A stretch of DNA of 21,290 nt from Dipetalonema caudispina (lineage: Eukaryota; Nematoda; Chromadorea; Rhabditida; Onchocercidae). The stretch lies in contig JABVXV010000612.1 in the NCBI GenBank assembly GCA_013365325.1, forward strand, positions 1 through 21,290, written 5' to 3'. Under the pieces are notes generated by a model. That model saw only the letters and a list, made by a program, of their open reading frames with translations. It did no database searches and was not told where the DNA came from. The translations under genes were made by a program, and so were the position numbers. Positions 20,843 through 21,290 of this stretch are shown in pieces (the first letter of the stretch is position 1; every line of letters starts with the position of its first letter).

Positions 20843-21290
20843 CTGAAAATTGCAACCTTTTGAATTAAATACGAAACGAAAATTATATTATTATCCGAAA
20901 TTATAGATTATGTTACATAAATTATAAAACCCTTAATGTTCACTAATTTCTATCATTTCATCTCTTTCATTCCTACAAGTATCGTTCAAATGAGCGCATG
21001 CCTTTGAGTTACCACCTGATTATGGTAGTAACTCAAAGTTACCACCTAGAAAAGTTCAAGAAATGTCGTAACTCATAAACAGCTATGTATATATTTTTAT
21101 ATCTGAAAAGCGATCGGATTAAGCTAAGTGTTGAAAGACCGTTTATATGTTTCTTTCTTCACCCTTCGGCTTTCGTAACTGAACTGCCGGAATTCTTTAT
21201 TGAACTCTTCTAATCACTATTGTGACCGGACAAGTCAATTGTGTAAATTAACTTCTTCATATTCAAATCTGCGTGTAGTACGTACGGAAA
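20843..21290. other. Intron or 5' flank of the membrane-protein gene
   Basis: I find no exon that joins convincingly to 20842. The stretch is AT-rich and contains a small hairpin and direct repeat. It is most likely intron, with the 5' exons beyond the window. Confidence 0.4.
21002..21047. repeat. Hairpin with embedded direct repeat
   Basis: An 11-bp perfect stem pairs ctttgagttac (21002-21012) with gtaactcaaag (21028-21038) across a 15-nt loop. Separately, agttaccacct is repeated directly at 21007-21017 and 21037-21047, a 30-nt period. It may be a small foldback or MITE fragment. Confidence 0.75.

Noticed and set aside
1..21290. tRNA, rRNA, CRISPR or intact transposon
   Set aside because: I looked for T-loop-like motifs, regularly spaced repeats and transposase or reverse-transcriptase motifs and saw none.

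Overview
This window reads as nuclear DNA from a nematode. It is AT-rich, with simple repeats and small exons separated by introns of about 75 nt to 4.2 kb. Most splice acceptors end in a pyrimidine followed by AG. The one gene I can name with confidence encodes UNC-87, the nematode muscle protein built from seven calponin-like (CLIK) repeats. The base composition and long introns would suit a clade III (spirurid or filarial) worm, but that placement is inference.

Layout, left to right. Positions 1-1278 hold no gene that I can see. On the minus strand, 3587-1279 encodes a short UNC-87-like paralog of about 162 aa with only two repeats. Its start codon appears to be assembled by splicing. At 3642-3824, also minus strand, lies a coding-like stretch that I cannot assign. 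On the plus strand, 4913-5336 may encode a small secreted four-cysteine protein of about 119 aa with one 64-nt intron. On the minus strand, 13746-6792 is unc-87: ten coding exons giving 376 aa, with all splice phases consistent. Its 4.2-kb first intron holds a large open exon (12303-11001) that ends in the right phase to join exon 2. This probably encodes the N-terminus of a long isoform from a second promoter, or else a nested gene. Positions 13775-19803 form a gene-poor 6 kb containing microsatellites and presumably the unc-87 upstream control region. On the minus strand, 20842-19804 holds the last three exons of an unrecognised multi-pass membrane protein whose 5' part is not found. The right edge carries a small hairpin with a 30-bp-period direct repeat.

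The biological theme is a muscle thin-filament locus. UNC-87 bundles actin and stabilises filaments, and a truncated paralog lies in tandem 3.2 kb downstream. Exon phases would also permit alternative N-termini and read-through splicing between the two. I found no rRNA, tRNA, CRISPR array or intact transposon.
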